DNA from: JAOUJD01 sp963811265
GTDB lineage: Bacteria; Pseudomonadota; Gammaproteobacteria; Burkholderiales; Burkholderiaceae_F
NCBI GenBank assembly: GCA_963811265.1
Contig: CAWEQS010000026.1
Location: 248,001-312,000 of the forward strand
Direction of reading: 5' to 3'
DNA length: 64,000 bases
Shown here: positions 47,105-54,967 of the stretch, in pieces
Layout: each line of letters starts with the position of its first letter
Numbering within the stretch: the first letter of the stretch is position 1
Position numbers and translations under genes: made by a program
The notes under the pieces: model-generated
The model's input: only the letters and a program-made list of their open reading frames with translations
Databases searched by the model: none
Told to the model about the DNA's origin: nothing

Positions 47105-47686
47105 TCAGGCGAAGTTGCGCGCCGCGAACTCCCAGTTGACCAGGCTCGCCAGGAACGTCTCGACGAACTTCGGCCGTGCATTCCGGTAGTCGACGTAGTA
47201 GGCGTGTTCCCAGACGTCGACCGTCAGCAGCGGCTTGTCGCCGGTCGTGAGCGGCGTGGCCGCGTTGCTCGTGTTCACGATGTCGACGGAGCCGTCGGGC
47301 TTCTTCACGAGCCAGGTCCAGCCCGAACCGAAGTTTCCGACCGCGCTCTTCGTGAACGCCTCCTTGAAGGCGGCGTACGAGCCCCACTTCTTCACGATCG
47401 CGTCGGCCAGCGGGCCGGTCGGCTCCCCGCCGCCGGCGGGCTTCATGCAGTTCCAGAAGAAGGTGTGGTTCCAGACCTGGGCTGCGTTGTTGAACACGCC
47501 ACCCGACGAACGCCGGATGATCTCCTCGAGCGGCATGTTCTCGAACTCGTTGCCTTTGATCAGGTTGTTCAGGTTCGTGACGTAAGCCTGATGATGCTTG
47601 CCGTAGTGAAACTCGAACGTCTCGCGTGACATGTGCGGTGCCAGCGCATCCATCGCGTACGGCAACGGGGGCAGCGTGTGTTCCAT
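47105..47686 (-). CDS. sodB: Superoxide dismutase (Fe)
   Basis: 193-residue Fe/Mn-superoxide dismutase removing superoxide in the cytoplasm. Metal ligands are His27 (EFHYGKHH), His in WNHTFFWN (about 74), and Asp and His in DVWEHAYYVDY (about 157-161). The AQVWNHTFFW and GSGWTWLVKK pattern is that of the iron form. The start MEHTLPPLPYAMDALAPHMS is complete. Confidence 0.97.
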   Translation of the reverse strand: MEHTLPPLPYAMDALAPHMSRETFEFHYGKHHQAYVTNLNNLIKGNEFENMPLEEIIRRSSGGVFNNAAQVWNHTFFWNCMKPAGGGEPTGPLADAIVKKWGSYAAFKEAFTKSAVGNFGSGWTWLVKKPDGSVDIVNTSNAATPLTTGDKPLLTVDVWEHAYYVDYRNARPKFVETFLASLVNWEFAARNFA

Positions 47687-47755
47687 GGGGTTCCTCGTGG
47701 ATGGGGAAGGCAGGAGGGGAGGATGATTCTATCTCCCCGGCCGCGTCCGTCCGGG

Positions 47756-49129
47756 TCAGCCGTTCCCCTCGTCGGTGGAATCCCCGGCCGGCAACGCCTC
47801 CACCCGGACGTCGGCCGCGCCGCGCGCAAAGCGCAGGCTCAGTGATTCTCCGACCGCCAGCCTGGCGGCATCCGTGACGACCGTGCCGTCGGACGCGATC
47901 GCCATCGCATAGCCACGCTTGAGCACGGCGAGTGGATCGAGCGCCTCCAGCCTCCCCTCGAGCGCCGCCAGCCGCATCGCTGCCGCGTGCCGGCGGCGTG
48001 CCACCTGGACCGCGAGCCGGGCGACGGATTCGCCGGGCACGCCCCTCCCTGATGTGACACGAAGGCGGAGCAGCACTTCCCTCTGCCGACCCAGCGCGAG
48101 CCGGCGCGCGGCGAACGACTGGAGCACCGCCCCGTGAACGCGCGCGTACAGCGCGCGTGCGCGCGCGTCGAGCGAGGCGAGCGGCGCGCGCGGCGTGGCG
48201 AGCGCGCGCTGCGCGTAGTCCAGCCGCTGCGACGCCTGCTGCAATGAGTGCGACAGGCAGCGCCTCAGGTGCCGGAGGCGGCTCGTCGTTTCGCCGAGCA
48301 AGGCATCCCGTTCGGGTGCGACGAGTTCGGCCGCTGCGGTGGGCGTGGGGGCACGGAGGTCAGCGGCGAAGTCGGCGATGGTGATGTCGCTTTCATGGCC
48401 GACGCCGACCACGACCGGCAGCCTCGACGCGCGGATCGCGCGGGCCACCGCTTCCTCGTTGAACGCCCAGAGGTCCTCGAGGGACCCGCCGCCGCGGACG
48501 AGCAGGACCGCATCGACCTCTGCGCGTTCCGATACGGTGGCCAGCATCGCGGCGATGCGCTGGCCCGCGCCCGTACCCTGGACCGGAACCGGATAGACGA
48601 CAACCGATGCGTAGGGGGCACGGCGGGCCAGGCAGGTCAGCACATCTCGCAGGGCCGCCGCCTGCAGGGACGTGACGACGCCGATGCTTCGCGGAACCCC
48701 GGGCAGTGGCCGCTTGGCATCCGTGTCAAAGAGTCCCTCTGCCGCGAGCTTCGCCTTGAGCCGCAGGAATTCCTCGAACAGTCGACCCTGTCCGGCCCGC
48801 TGCATCGACTCGATGCCCAGCTGGAATTCGCCCCGCGCTTCGTACAGCGACACCACGGCCGAGACCTCGACCTCGTCGCCATCGCGCGGCACCCAGTTCA
48901 GCAGCTGGTTGCGGCCGCGGAACATCACGCAGCGCACCTGTGCCTGGTCGTCCTTTAGGACGAAGTACCAGTGCCCGCTCGCCGCGCGGGTGAGGTTGGC
49001 GAGTTCGCCGCGCACCCGCACAAGCGGAAAACTGCGCTCCAGGAGTCCTGCAACGGCGCGGTTCAGCGCGGAAACCGTCAGCGGACCCCGCGTCGTTGCT
49101 GGCTCGGCGCCCCGAAAGTCAAGCGCCAT
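47756..49129 (-). CDS. xseA: Exodeoxyribonuclease VII large subunit
   Basis: Single-strand exonuclease subunit, 457 residues. The N-terminal OB domain has LTVSALNRAVAGLLERSFPLVRVRGELANL; the catalytic domain has DVLTCLARRAPYASVVVYPVPVQGTGA and RGGGSLEDLWAFNEEAVARAI, VGVGHESDITIADFAADLRAPTPTAAAEL. The C-terminal coiled part follows with LKRGYAMAIASDG. The small subunit xseB is not in the window. I chose the ATG start (GGAAACCCGC before it) over an in-frame GTG 27 bases upstream. Confidence 0.95.
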   Translation of the reverse strand: MALDFRGAEPATTRGPLTVSALNRAVAGLLERSFPLVRVRGELANLTRAASGHWYFVLKDDQAQVRCVMFRGRNQLLNWVPRDGDEVEVSAVVSLYEARGEFQLGIESMQRAGQGRLFEEFLRLKAKLAAEGLFDTDAKRPLPGVPRSIGVVTSLQAAALRDVLTCLARRAPYASVVVYPVPVQGTGAGQRIAAMLATVSERAEVDAVLLVRGGGSLEDLWAFNEEAVARAIRASRLPVVVGVGHESDITIADFAADLRAPTPTAAAELVAPERDALLGETTSRLRHLRRCLSHSLQQASQRLDYAQRALATPRAPLASLDARARALYARVHGAVLQSFAARRLALGRQREVLLRLRVTSGRGVPGESVARLAVQVARRRHAAAMRLAALEGRLEALDPLAVLKRGYAMAIASDGTVVTDAARLAVGESLSLRFARGAADVRVEALPAGDSTDEGNG

Positions 49130-49420
49130 GCGGGTTTCCGGGCGGAAGCTGTCCACAAATGCAGGCGTGGCGCGGAGTTCCGCGCGCGCCTGCTCTGCCG
49201 TGAGGAGATCGATTCATAAGCCTTTGAAAAACAACGCAAACATTTCTTGCTCAGGACGTGTGCAGCCGGTACAAACCAAATTGCAACAAGGGTTTAGCCG
49301 TCGCTGGAGCCAGTTCTCCACATACTTGTCCACAGACTTTGTGGAAACTTGCTTGCACCGGCCTTCGCCCACTACAGTTCCCGCTTTTCACGTCCCTTCG
49401 GCGCAAAGAGGTTCACCCCA

Positions 49421-50029
49421 TTGCTTGCCATCATCATCGAGCTTGGCTGGCCCATCTGGCCGCTGATCCTCGCTTCAGTCCTCGCCCTCGCGCTCATCAT
49501 CGAGCGGAGCATTGCGTTGCGGCGCGAAAAGATCTTACCGGCGGCCCTGCTGTCCGAGGTGATCGCTTCCTGGAACAAGCGCCAGATGTCGCCGAAGGCG
49601 ATCGCGGATCTCGAGCAGAACTCGCCGCTCGGGCGCGTGCTCGCGGCGGCGCTGCGCAACGACCATGCGACGCGTGAGGGAGCGAAGCAGCAGGTGGAAG
49701 CGGCCGGCGCGGTCGTCGCGAACCGGCTCAGCAAGAACCTGACGCTGCTGGGCTCGATCGGATCGGTCGCCCCGCTGCTTGGACTGTTCGGCACCGTCGT
49801 CGGGATGATCGCGATCTTCGCCTCGCAGCAAGCCGGTTCGAACCCGCAGGAACTGGCGCGCGGCATTTCGATCGCGCTGTATTGCACGGCGTTCGGGATC
49901 ATCGTCGCCGTGCCGGCCGTGCTGATGTACCGGCACTATCGCCGGCTGGTCGACGACTATCTGGTCGACATGGAAGAGCAGTCCGAGAGGCTGCTCGAAC
50001 TGGTCTACGACGCCGGCGGGAGAAGCTGA
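49421..50029 (+). CDS. exbB: MotA/TolQ/ExbB proton channel family protein
   Basis: A 202-residue inner-membrane ion channel subunit that uses proton motive force. Three membrane segments lie at about 10-28, 108-130 and 148-170; the conserved proton-path part has LGLFGTVVGMIAIF and ALYCTAFGIIVAVPAVLMYRH. The family N-terminus MLAIIxxxGWPIWPL indicates a TTG start after AAAGAGG. It overlaps exbD by TGATG. The exbBD-lpxK-kdsB order is common in burkholderial genomes; the energised partner protein is not visible here. Confidence 0.92.
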   Translation: MLAIIIELGWPIWPLILASVLALALIIERSIALRREKILPAALLSEVIASWNKRQMSPKAIADLEQNSPLGRVLAAALRNDHATREGAKQQVEAAGAVVANRLSKNLTLLGSIGSVAPLLGLFGTVVGMIAIFASQQAGSNPQELARGISIALYCTAFGIIVAVPAVLMYRHYRRLVDDYLVDMEEQSERLLELVYDAGGRS

Positions 50030-50454
50030 TGCGCTTCCGTCGTCCGGTGGACGAGGAACCGGAAGTCAACCTGATCCCGCTGATCGACGTACTGCTGATC
50101 GTCCTGATCTTCCTGGCCATCAGCACCACCTACTCGAAATTCACCGAACTCAAGATCGAACTGCCGACAGCCGACGCGACCCAGCCGGCTGTGCGCCCGA
50201 ACGAAATCAACGTGGCCGTGACGGCCGACGGCCGCTACGCGCTCGAGCGGAAGCTGATCGGCTCGGTCGACGTCCAGGAGTTCGCGGCCCTGCTGCAGCG
50301 AGTCGCGCAGGGCAAGGAAGCGCCGCTGCTCATCATCAACGCCGACGCGCAGGCCCCGCATCAGTCCGTCATCAGCGTGATGGAAGCCGCGCGGCTCGCC
50401 GGCATCGTCCGCATCAGCTTCGCGACCCAGAAGACGAGCGGCGCCCGGCGCTGA
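50029..50454 (+). CDS. exbD: ExbD/TolR biopolymer transport protein
   Basis: A 141-residue partner of ExbB. One membrane segment (about 15-33) has the proton-carrying Asp20 in NLIPLIDVLLIVLIFLA; the rest is periplasmic, ending with HQSVISVMEAARLAGIVRISFATQ. Confidence 0.94.
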   Translation: MRFRRPVDEEPEVNLIPLIDVLLIVLIFLAISTTYSKFTELKIELPTADATQPAVRPNEINVAVTADGRYALERKLIGSVDVQEFAALLQRVAQGKEAPLLIINADAQAPHQSVISVMEAARLAGIVRISFATQKTSGARR

Positions 50455-50464
50455 GGACGTCCGG

Positions 50465-51538
50465 ATGGCGTCGGCACGCACCCGGCTGCAACTCACGCTG
50501 GTCGAAGTCTGGCAAAGGCGCGGGCCGATCGCCTGGCTCCTGTCGCCGCTGTCGGTGCTGCACTACCTCGGCTACAGCGCGCGCCGGGCGCTTTACGCCC
50601 TCGCCCTCCTGCGCCAGGCCAGGCTCGATGTCCCGGTCGTCGTCATCGGCAACCTGTACGTCGGCGGGACCGGCAAGACGCCCCTCACGATCGAACTCGT
50701 GCGCGCGCTCGCTTCCAGGGGCTGGCATCCCGGCGTCGTGTCGAGAGGCTATGGAGGGGTCGGTGCCACGGCGCGCATGGTGCGGCCGGAAGACACGGCA
50801 CGCGAGGTAGGCGACGAACCGCTGCTGATCGCGCGCGCAACGCGTGTGCCGGTCGCTGTGGCGCGAAGCCGCGCCGCCGCGGCGCACCTGGTTCGTGCCC
50901 GGCATCCGGAGTGCGACGTGATCATCGCGGACGACGGTCTGCAGCACTGGCCCCTGGCGCGCGACATGGAGATCGCGCTGCTGCACTACCGGGGGCTCGG
51001 CAACGGATGGCTGCTTCCCGCCGGACCACTGCGCGAGCCGACGGGGCGTCTGGACGAGGTCGACGCGATCGTCTTCAACGGCGAAGTCCCCGCGATCCGG
51101 ACTTCGGCGGCGCGGTACGCGATGCAGGCAAGGCTGGGGGACGCACGGCCGCTGCAGGAAGGACCGGCGACACAGGCACTGGGGGCGATGGCCGCCGAGC
51201 AGCGGCGCATGCAATGGCGCATCATTGCCGCGGCGGGCATCGGCATGCCCGACCGTTTCTTCGCGATGCTGCGTGCGTCGGGCCTCGTCATCGAGGAGTT
51301 GCCGTTGGCGGATCACTTCGACTTCGTCGCGAACCCTTTCTCGGGCCTCGCGGCGGACCGCATCCTGATCACCGAGAAGGACGCCGTAAAATGCATCGCC
51401 AACCCGGCCCTTGCCGGCGACGCGCGCATCTGGGTCGTTCCGCTCGCCACCGAGATCGATCCGCGCCTCGTCGACGCCGTGGTGACGCGCCTGCAGAACG
51501 TTACGAGGAGAACCGCGCTTGGACCATCGGCTGCTTGA
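50465..51538 (+). CDS. lpxK: Tetraacyldisaccharide 4'-kinase
   Basis: Sixth step of lipid A synthesis. 357 residues. Walker A is VGGTGKTPLT (66-75) after VPVVVIGNLY; DEVGDEPLLIARAT-like and IIADDGLQHWPLARDMEI (about 158-175) are conserved. The C-terminus gives way to the Trm112-like gene, which starts inside its last 20 bases. Confidence 0.96.
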   Translation: MASARTRLQLTLVEVWQRRGPIAWLLSPLSVLHYLGYSARRALYALALLRQARLDVPVVVIGNLYVGGTGKTPLTIELVRALASRGWHPGVVSRGYGGVGATARMVRPEDTAREVGDEPLLIARATRVPVAVARSRAAAAHLVRARHPECDVIIADDGLQHWPLARDMEIALLHYRGLGNGWLLPAGPLREPTGRLDEVDAIVFNGEVPAIRTSAARYAMQARLGDARPLQEGPATQALGAMAAEQRRMQWRIIAAAGIGMPDRFFAMLRASGLVIEELPLADHFDFVANPFSGLAADRILITEKDAVKCIANPALAGDARIWVVPLATEIDPRLVDAVVTRLQNVTRRTALGPSAA

Positions 51539-51701
51539 CATCCTGGTGTGCCCGATCTGCAAGGGGCTGCTCGAATACCGCAAGGAGGCGCAGGAACTCG
51601 TCTGCAAGGCGGACGCCCTCGCCTACCCCATCCGCGACGGCATCCCCGTGATGCTCGAGTCCGACGCCCGCAAGGTGGATCCGGCCGAGATCGGCCGCTG
51701 A
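51519..51701 (+). CDS. Trm112-family zinc-ribbon-like protein
   Basis: A 60-residue protein MDHRLLDILVCPICKGLLEY...YPIRDGIPVMLESDARKVD, DUF343/Trm112 family. It carries CPIC (Cys11, Cys14) and Cys29. It starts with TTG after GAGGAG within the lpxK 3' end. It is often encoded between lpxK and kdsB; role not defined. Confidence 0.92.
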   Translation: MDHRLLDILVCPICKGLLEYRKEAQELVCKADALAYPIRDGIPVMLESDARKVDPAEIGR

Positions 51702-51723
51702 TGCCGGCCGGCGCGCGCTCCGC

Positions 51724-52485
51724 GTGACCCGCTTCGTCGTCATCGTCCCGGCACGCCTGGCCTCGACGCGGCTGCCGCGCAAGCCCCTGGCTGACATCGG
51801 CGGCGTGCCGATGGTCGTTCGAGTCGCCCGGGCGGCTGCGGCGAGCGGCGCCGATCGGGTCGCCGTGGCGGCCGACAGCCCGGAGATCGTCGATGCCTGT
51901 TCCGCGCATGGCGTCGAGGCGATGCTGACGCGCGCCGATCACGCGAGCGGAACCGATCGCCTCGCCGAGGCGGTGGAGCACCTCGGACTGGCGGACGATG
52001 CTCTCGTCGTCAACGTCCAGGGCGACGAACCGCTGATGCCTGCGGCCGTCGTGCGCCGGGTGGCGGAAGCCCTTGCCGAGAGGCCTGACTGTGCCATCGC
52101 CACGGCGTGCCACCCGCTGCACGACGCGGCCGAGTTCTTCAGCCCGAACGTGGTGAAGGTCGTCACGGACGCGAACGGGCGCGCGCTCTACTTCTCCCGG
52201 GCTCCGATCCCGTGGTCGCGCGACGCGTTTGCCGCTGCCCGCGACCGCCTGCCGCCCGGACTGCCCGCGCGGCGCCACGTCGGCCTGTACGCGTACCGCG
52301 CGGGGTTCCTGCGACTGTTTCCGCAGTTGCCTCCGGCGGCCCTGGAGCAGCACGAGAGCCTCGAGCAATTGCGCGCGCTCGCGCACGGTTTCGGCATCGC
52401 CGTGATCGAATTGCCGGAGGCGCTGCCGCCCGGCGTGGACACGCCCGAGGATCTCGAGCGCGTTCGCGCTTTGCTGCTCCGGTAG
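51724..52485 (+). CDS. kdsB: 3-deoxy-manno-octulosonate cytidylyltransferase
   Basis: Activates Kdo as CMP-Kdo for lipopolysaccharide core synthesis. 253 residues; VVIVPARLASTRLPRKPLADIGG at the N-terminus and VVNVQGDEPLM, RALYFSRAPIPW, RHVGLYAYRAGFL. It begins with GTG 22 bases after the Trm112 gene. Confidence 0.96.
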   Translation: MTRFVVIVPARLASTRLPRKPLADIGGVPMVVRVARAAAASGADRVAVAADSPEIVDACSAHGVEAMLTRADHASGTDRLAEAVEHLGLADDALVVNVQGDEPLMPAAVVRRVAEALAERPDCAIATACHPLHDAAEFFSPNVVKVVTDANGRALYFSRAPIPWSRDAFAAARDRLPPGLPARRHVGLYAYRAGFLRLFPQLPPAALEQHESLEQLRALAHGFGIAVIELPEALPPGVDTPEDLERVRALLLR

Positions 52486-52543
52486 GCCCGGCGCGCCGCG
52501 CACCGGCCGCTACACTGCGCCTCCCCCGCCCCCGGAGGCTCCA

Positions 52544-54130
52544 ATGAAACGCCTCATCGCAGCGCTGCTCTGCGTCCCTGCCCTCGCACTCGTTTCCCCG
52601 TCCGTCGACGCCAAGCCGTTCCGCTGGGCGTCGCAGGGCGATCCGCAGACCGCCGACCCACACTCGCAGAACGAGAGCCTCACCAACCTCTTCTCGCAGG
52701 CCGTGCACGACACGCTCGTCATGCGCGACAACAGCCTGAAGCTGGTGCCCGGTCTGGCGACCTCGTGGCAACAGGTCAACCCCACCACGTGGCGCTTCAC
52801 CCTGCGCCAGGGCGTGAAGTTCCACGACGGCTCGCCGTTCACCGCCGACGACGTGATCTTCACGTGGGAGCGCGCCTCGCAACCGACATCGCAGTTGCGC
52901 CAGTATGCGATCCCGGTCGGCAAGCCCCGCAAGATCGACGACTACACGGTCGAGTTCGTGCAGGACAAGCCGAACCCGGTGACGCTGGAACACGCCACCA
53001 CCATCTACGTGATGAGCAAGGCCTGGGCGGCGAAGAACAAGGTCGAACGGCCGCTGGACTTCAAGGGCAAGGAGGAGACGTTCGCGTCGCGCAACGCCAA
53101 CGGGACCGGGCCGTGGATCCTGGTGTCCCGCGAGCCGGGCATACGCACCGTGCTCAGGCGCAACGGCGACTGGTGGGGCATCAAGGAAGGGCGCGCGCCG
53201 GGCAATGTGACCGAAGTGACCTATTCGCAGGTGAGCGCCGACGCGACGCGGACGGCGGCGCTGCTGTCCGGGGAGGTGGACTTCGTGCTCGATCCCCCAC
53301 CGCAGGACCTCCGCCGGATGGAGGAAGGCAAGACGGTCAAGGTCGTCCGCGGCCAGGAGAACCGTGTCGTCTTCTTCGGCTTCGACCAGAGCCGCGACGA
53401 ACTGCTGTACTCCAGCGTGAAGGGCCGGAACCCTTTCAAGGACGTGCGCGTGCGGACCGCCGTCTACCAGGCGATCGACATCGAGGCGATCCGCACGCGG
53501 ATCATGCGCAATGCATCGCTGCCGACGGGCGGCATCACGCCGTCGATCCTCGCGTCGAATCCGGACGCCGAGAAGCGCCTCCCCTACGACCCCGCGCGCG
53601 CGAAGCAATTGCTTGCCGAGGCCGGCTATCCAAACGGCTTCGACGTGACGCTCGACTGCCCCAACAACCGCTATATCAACGACGAGGAGATCTGCCTCGC
53701 GGTCGCCGCCATGCTGGCGAGGATCGGCGTCCAGACGAAGGTGACGACGATGCCGCGGTCCACCTACTTCCCGAAGCTGGAGAAGTTCGACACGAGCATG
53801 TACATGCTGGGCTGGGGCGGCGCGATCACCGACGCGCAGACGATGCTGTCGCCGGTCCTCCGCTCGCCCGATCCCAAGACCGGCAACGGCTCGTTCAACT
53901 ACGGCCGCTACGTCAACCCCAAGCTCGACGCGCTGATCGACGCCGCCGCCGTGGAGCCGAACGTCGAGAAGCGGCGCGAGATCATCCGGCAGGCGCTCGC
54001 CGAGCACAACGCGCAGGTGCACCACGTCCCGCTGCACCGGCAGATGATCCCGTGGGCGATGCGCAGCAACGTCACCGTCGTGCACCGGGCCGACAATGCT
54101 CCAAGCCTGGAGTGGATCACGGTCGATTGA
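52544..54130 (+). CDS. ABC transporter substrate-binding protein, peptide/nickel type (SBP_bac_5)
   Basis: A 528-residue periplasmic binding protein. Signal peptide ends near VDA (about 22). The family pattern includes WRFTLRQGVKFHDGSPFTADDVIFTWERA (about 80-107), DVRVRTAVYQAIDIEAIRTRI (about 302-322) and AKQLLAEAGYPNGFDVTLDC (about 351-370). It is the oligopeptide/dipeptide binding family. No permease or ATPase gene is adjacent; it lies between kdsB and adk. Confidence 0.92.
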   Translation: MKRLIAALLCVPALALVSPSVDAKPFRWASQGDPQTADPHSQNESLTNLFSQAVHDTLVMRDNSLKLVPGLATSWQQVNPTTWRFTLRQGVKFHDGSPFTADDVIFTWERASQPTSQLRQYAIPVGKPRKIDDYTVEFVQDKPNPVTLEHATTIYVMSKAWAAKNKVERPLDFKGKEETFASRNANGTGPWILVSREPGIRTVLRRNGDWWGIKEGRAPGNVTEVTYSQVSADATRTAALLSGEVDFVLDPPPQDLRRMEEGKTVKVVRGQENRVVFFGFDQSRDELLYSSVKGRNPFKDVRVRTAVYQAIDIEAIRTRIMRNASLPTGGITPSILASNPDAEKRLPYDPARAKQLLAEAGYPNGFDVTLDCPNNRYINDEEICLAVAAMLARIGVQTKVTTMPRSTYFPKLEKFDTSMYMLGWGGAITDAQTMLSPVLRSPDPKTGNGSFNYGRYVNPKLDALIDAAAVEPNVEKRREIIRQALAEHNAQVHHVPLHRQMIPWAMRSNVTVVHRADNAPSLEWITVD

Positions 54131-54260
54131 CCGGGCAGCGCCGCGCCCGAGGCTGAACGCAGAGGAGCGTAGGACGCACGGAAGCGGGTAGAATCCGCCG
54201 GTTTGACGACGGGCCCTCGCTGGCCCGTCGGCACAAGACCAGCAAAGGCGGAGGCGGGGG

Positions 54261-54917
54261 ATGCGACTCATACTGCTCGGGCCACCGGGTGCCGGCAAAG
54301 GCACGCAGGCCGCTTTCATCAAGGAACGCTTCGGCATTCCGCAGATCTCCACCGGAGACATGCTGCGGGCCGCCGTCAAGGCGGGCACGCCGCTCGGCAT
54401 CGCCGCCAAGAAGGTGATGGACGCCGGCGGGCTGGTCTCCGACGACATCATCATCGGGCTCGTCAAGGACCGCCTGCGCGAGCCCGACACGGCCAACGGA
54501 TACCTGTTCGACGGCTTCCCGCGCACGATCCCGCAGGCCGACGCGATGAAGCAGGCCGGCGTGACGATCGACGTCGTCCTGGAAATCGACGTCCCGGACG
54601 CCGACATCGTCGAGCGCATGAGCGGTCGCCGCGTGCACCCCGGCAGCGGCCGCACCTATCACGTGCGCTTCAATCCGCCGAAGGCCGAGGGCAAGGACGA
54701 CCTCACCGGCGAGCCGCTGATCCAGCGCGACGACGACAAGGAAGAAACGGTCCGCAAGCGGCTCGAGGTCTACCACGGCCAGACCCGCGCCCTCGTCGCG
54801 TACTACTCCGACTGGGCCCGGAGCGGACAGCCCGGCGCGCCGCGCTACCGCAAGATCGCGGGCGTGGGGTCGGTCGACGAAATCAGGCAGCGCGCGTTCG
54901 ACGCGCTGTCGCAGTAA
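54261..54917 (+). CDS. adk: Adenylate kinase
   Basis: 218-residue nucleotide kinase. P-loop GPPGAGKGT (8-16); ISTGDMLRAAVKAGT; DGFPRT; the LID begins RRVHPGSGRTYHVRFNPPKAEGKDDLTGEPLIQRDDD, the long form without zinc Cys residues. Common last member of the lpxK-kdsB-adk block. Confidence 0.97.
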   Translation: MRLILLGPPGAGKGTQAAFIKERFGIPQISTGDMLRAAVKAGTPLGIAAKKVMDAGGLVSDDIIIGLVKDRLREPDTANGYLFDGFPRTIPQADAMKQAGVTIDVVLEIDVPDADIVERMSGRRVHPGSGRTYHVRFNPPKAEGKDDLTGEPLIQRDDDKEETVRKRLEVYHGQTRALVAYYSDWARSGQPGAPRYRKIAGVGSVDEIRQRAFDALSQ

Positions 54918-54967
54918 GCCCGTTGCAGTGCACTTGAACATCACGCTTCGACAATAAGGAGAAAGTC

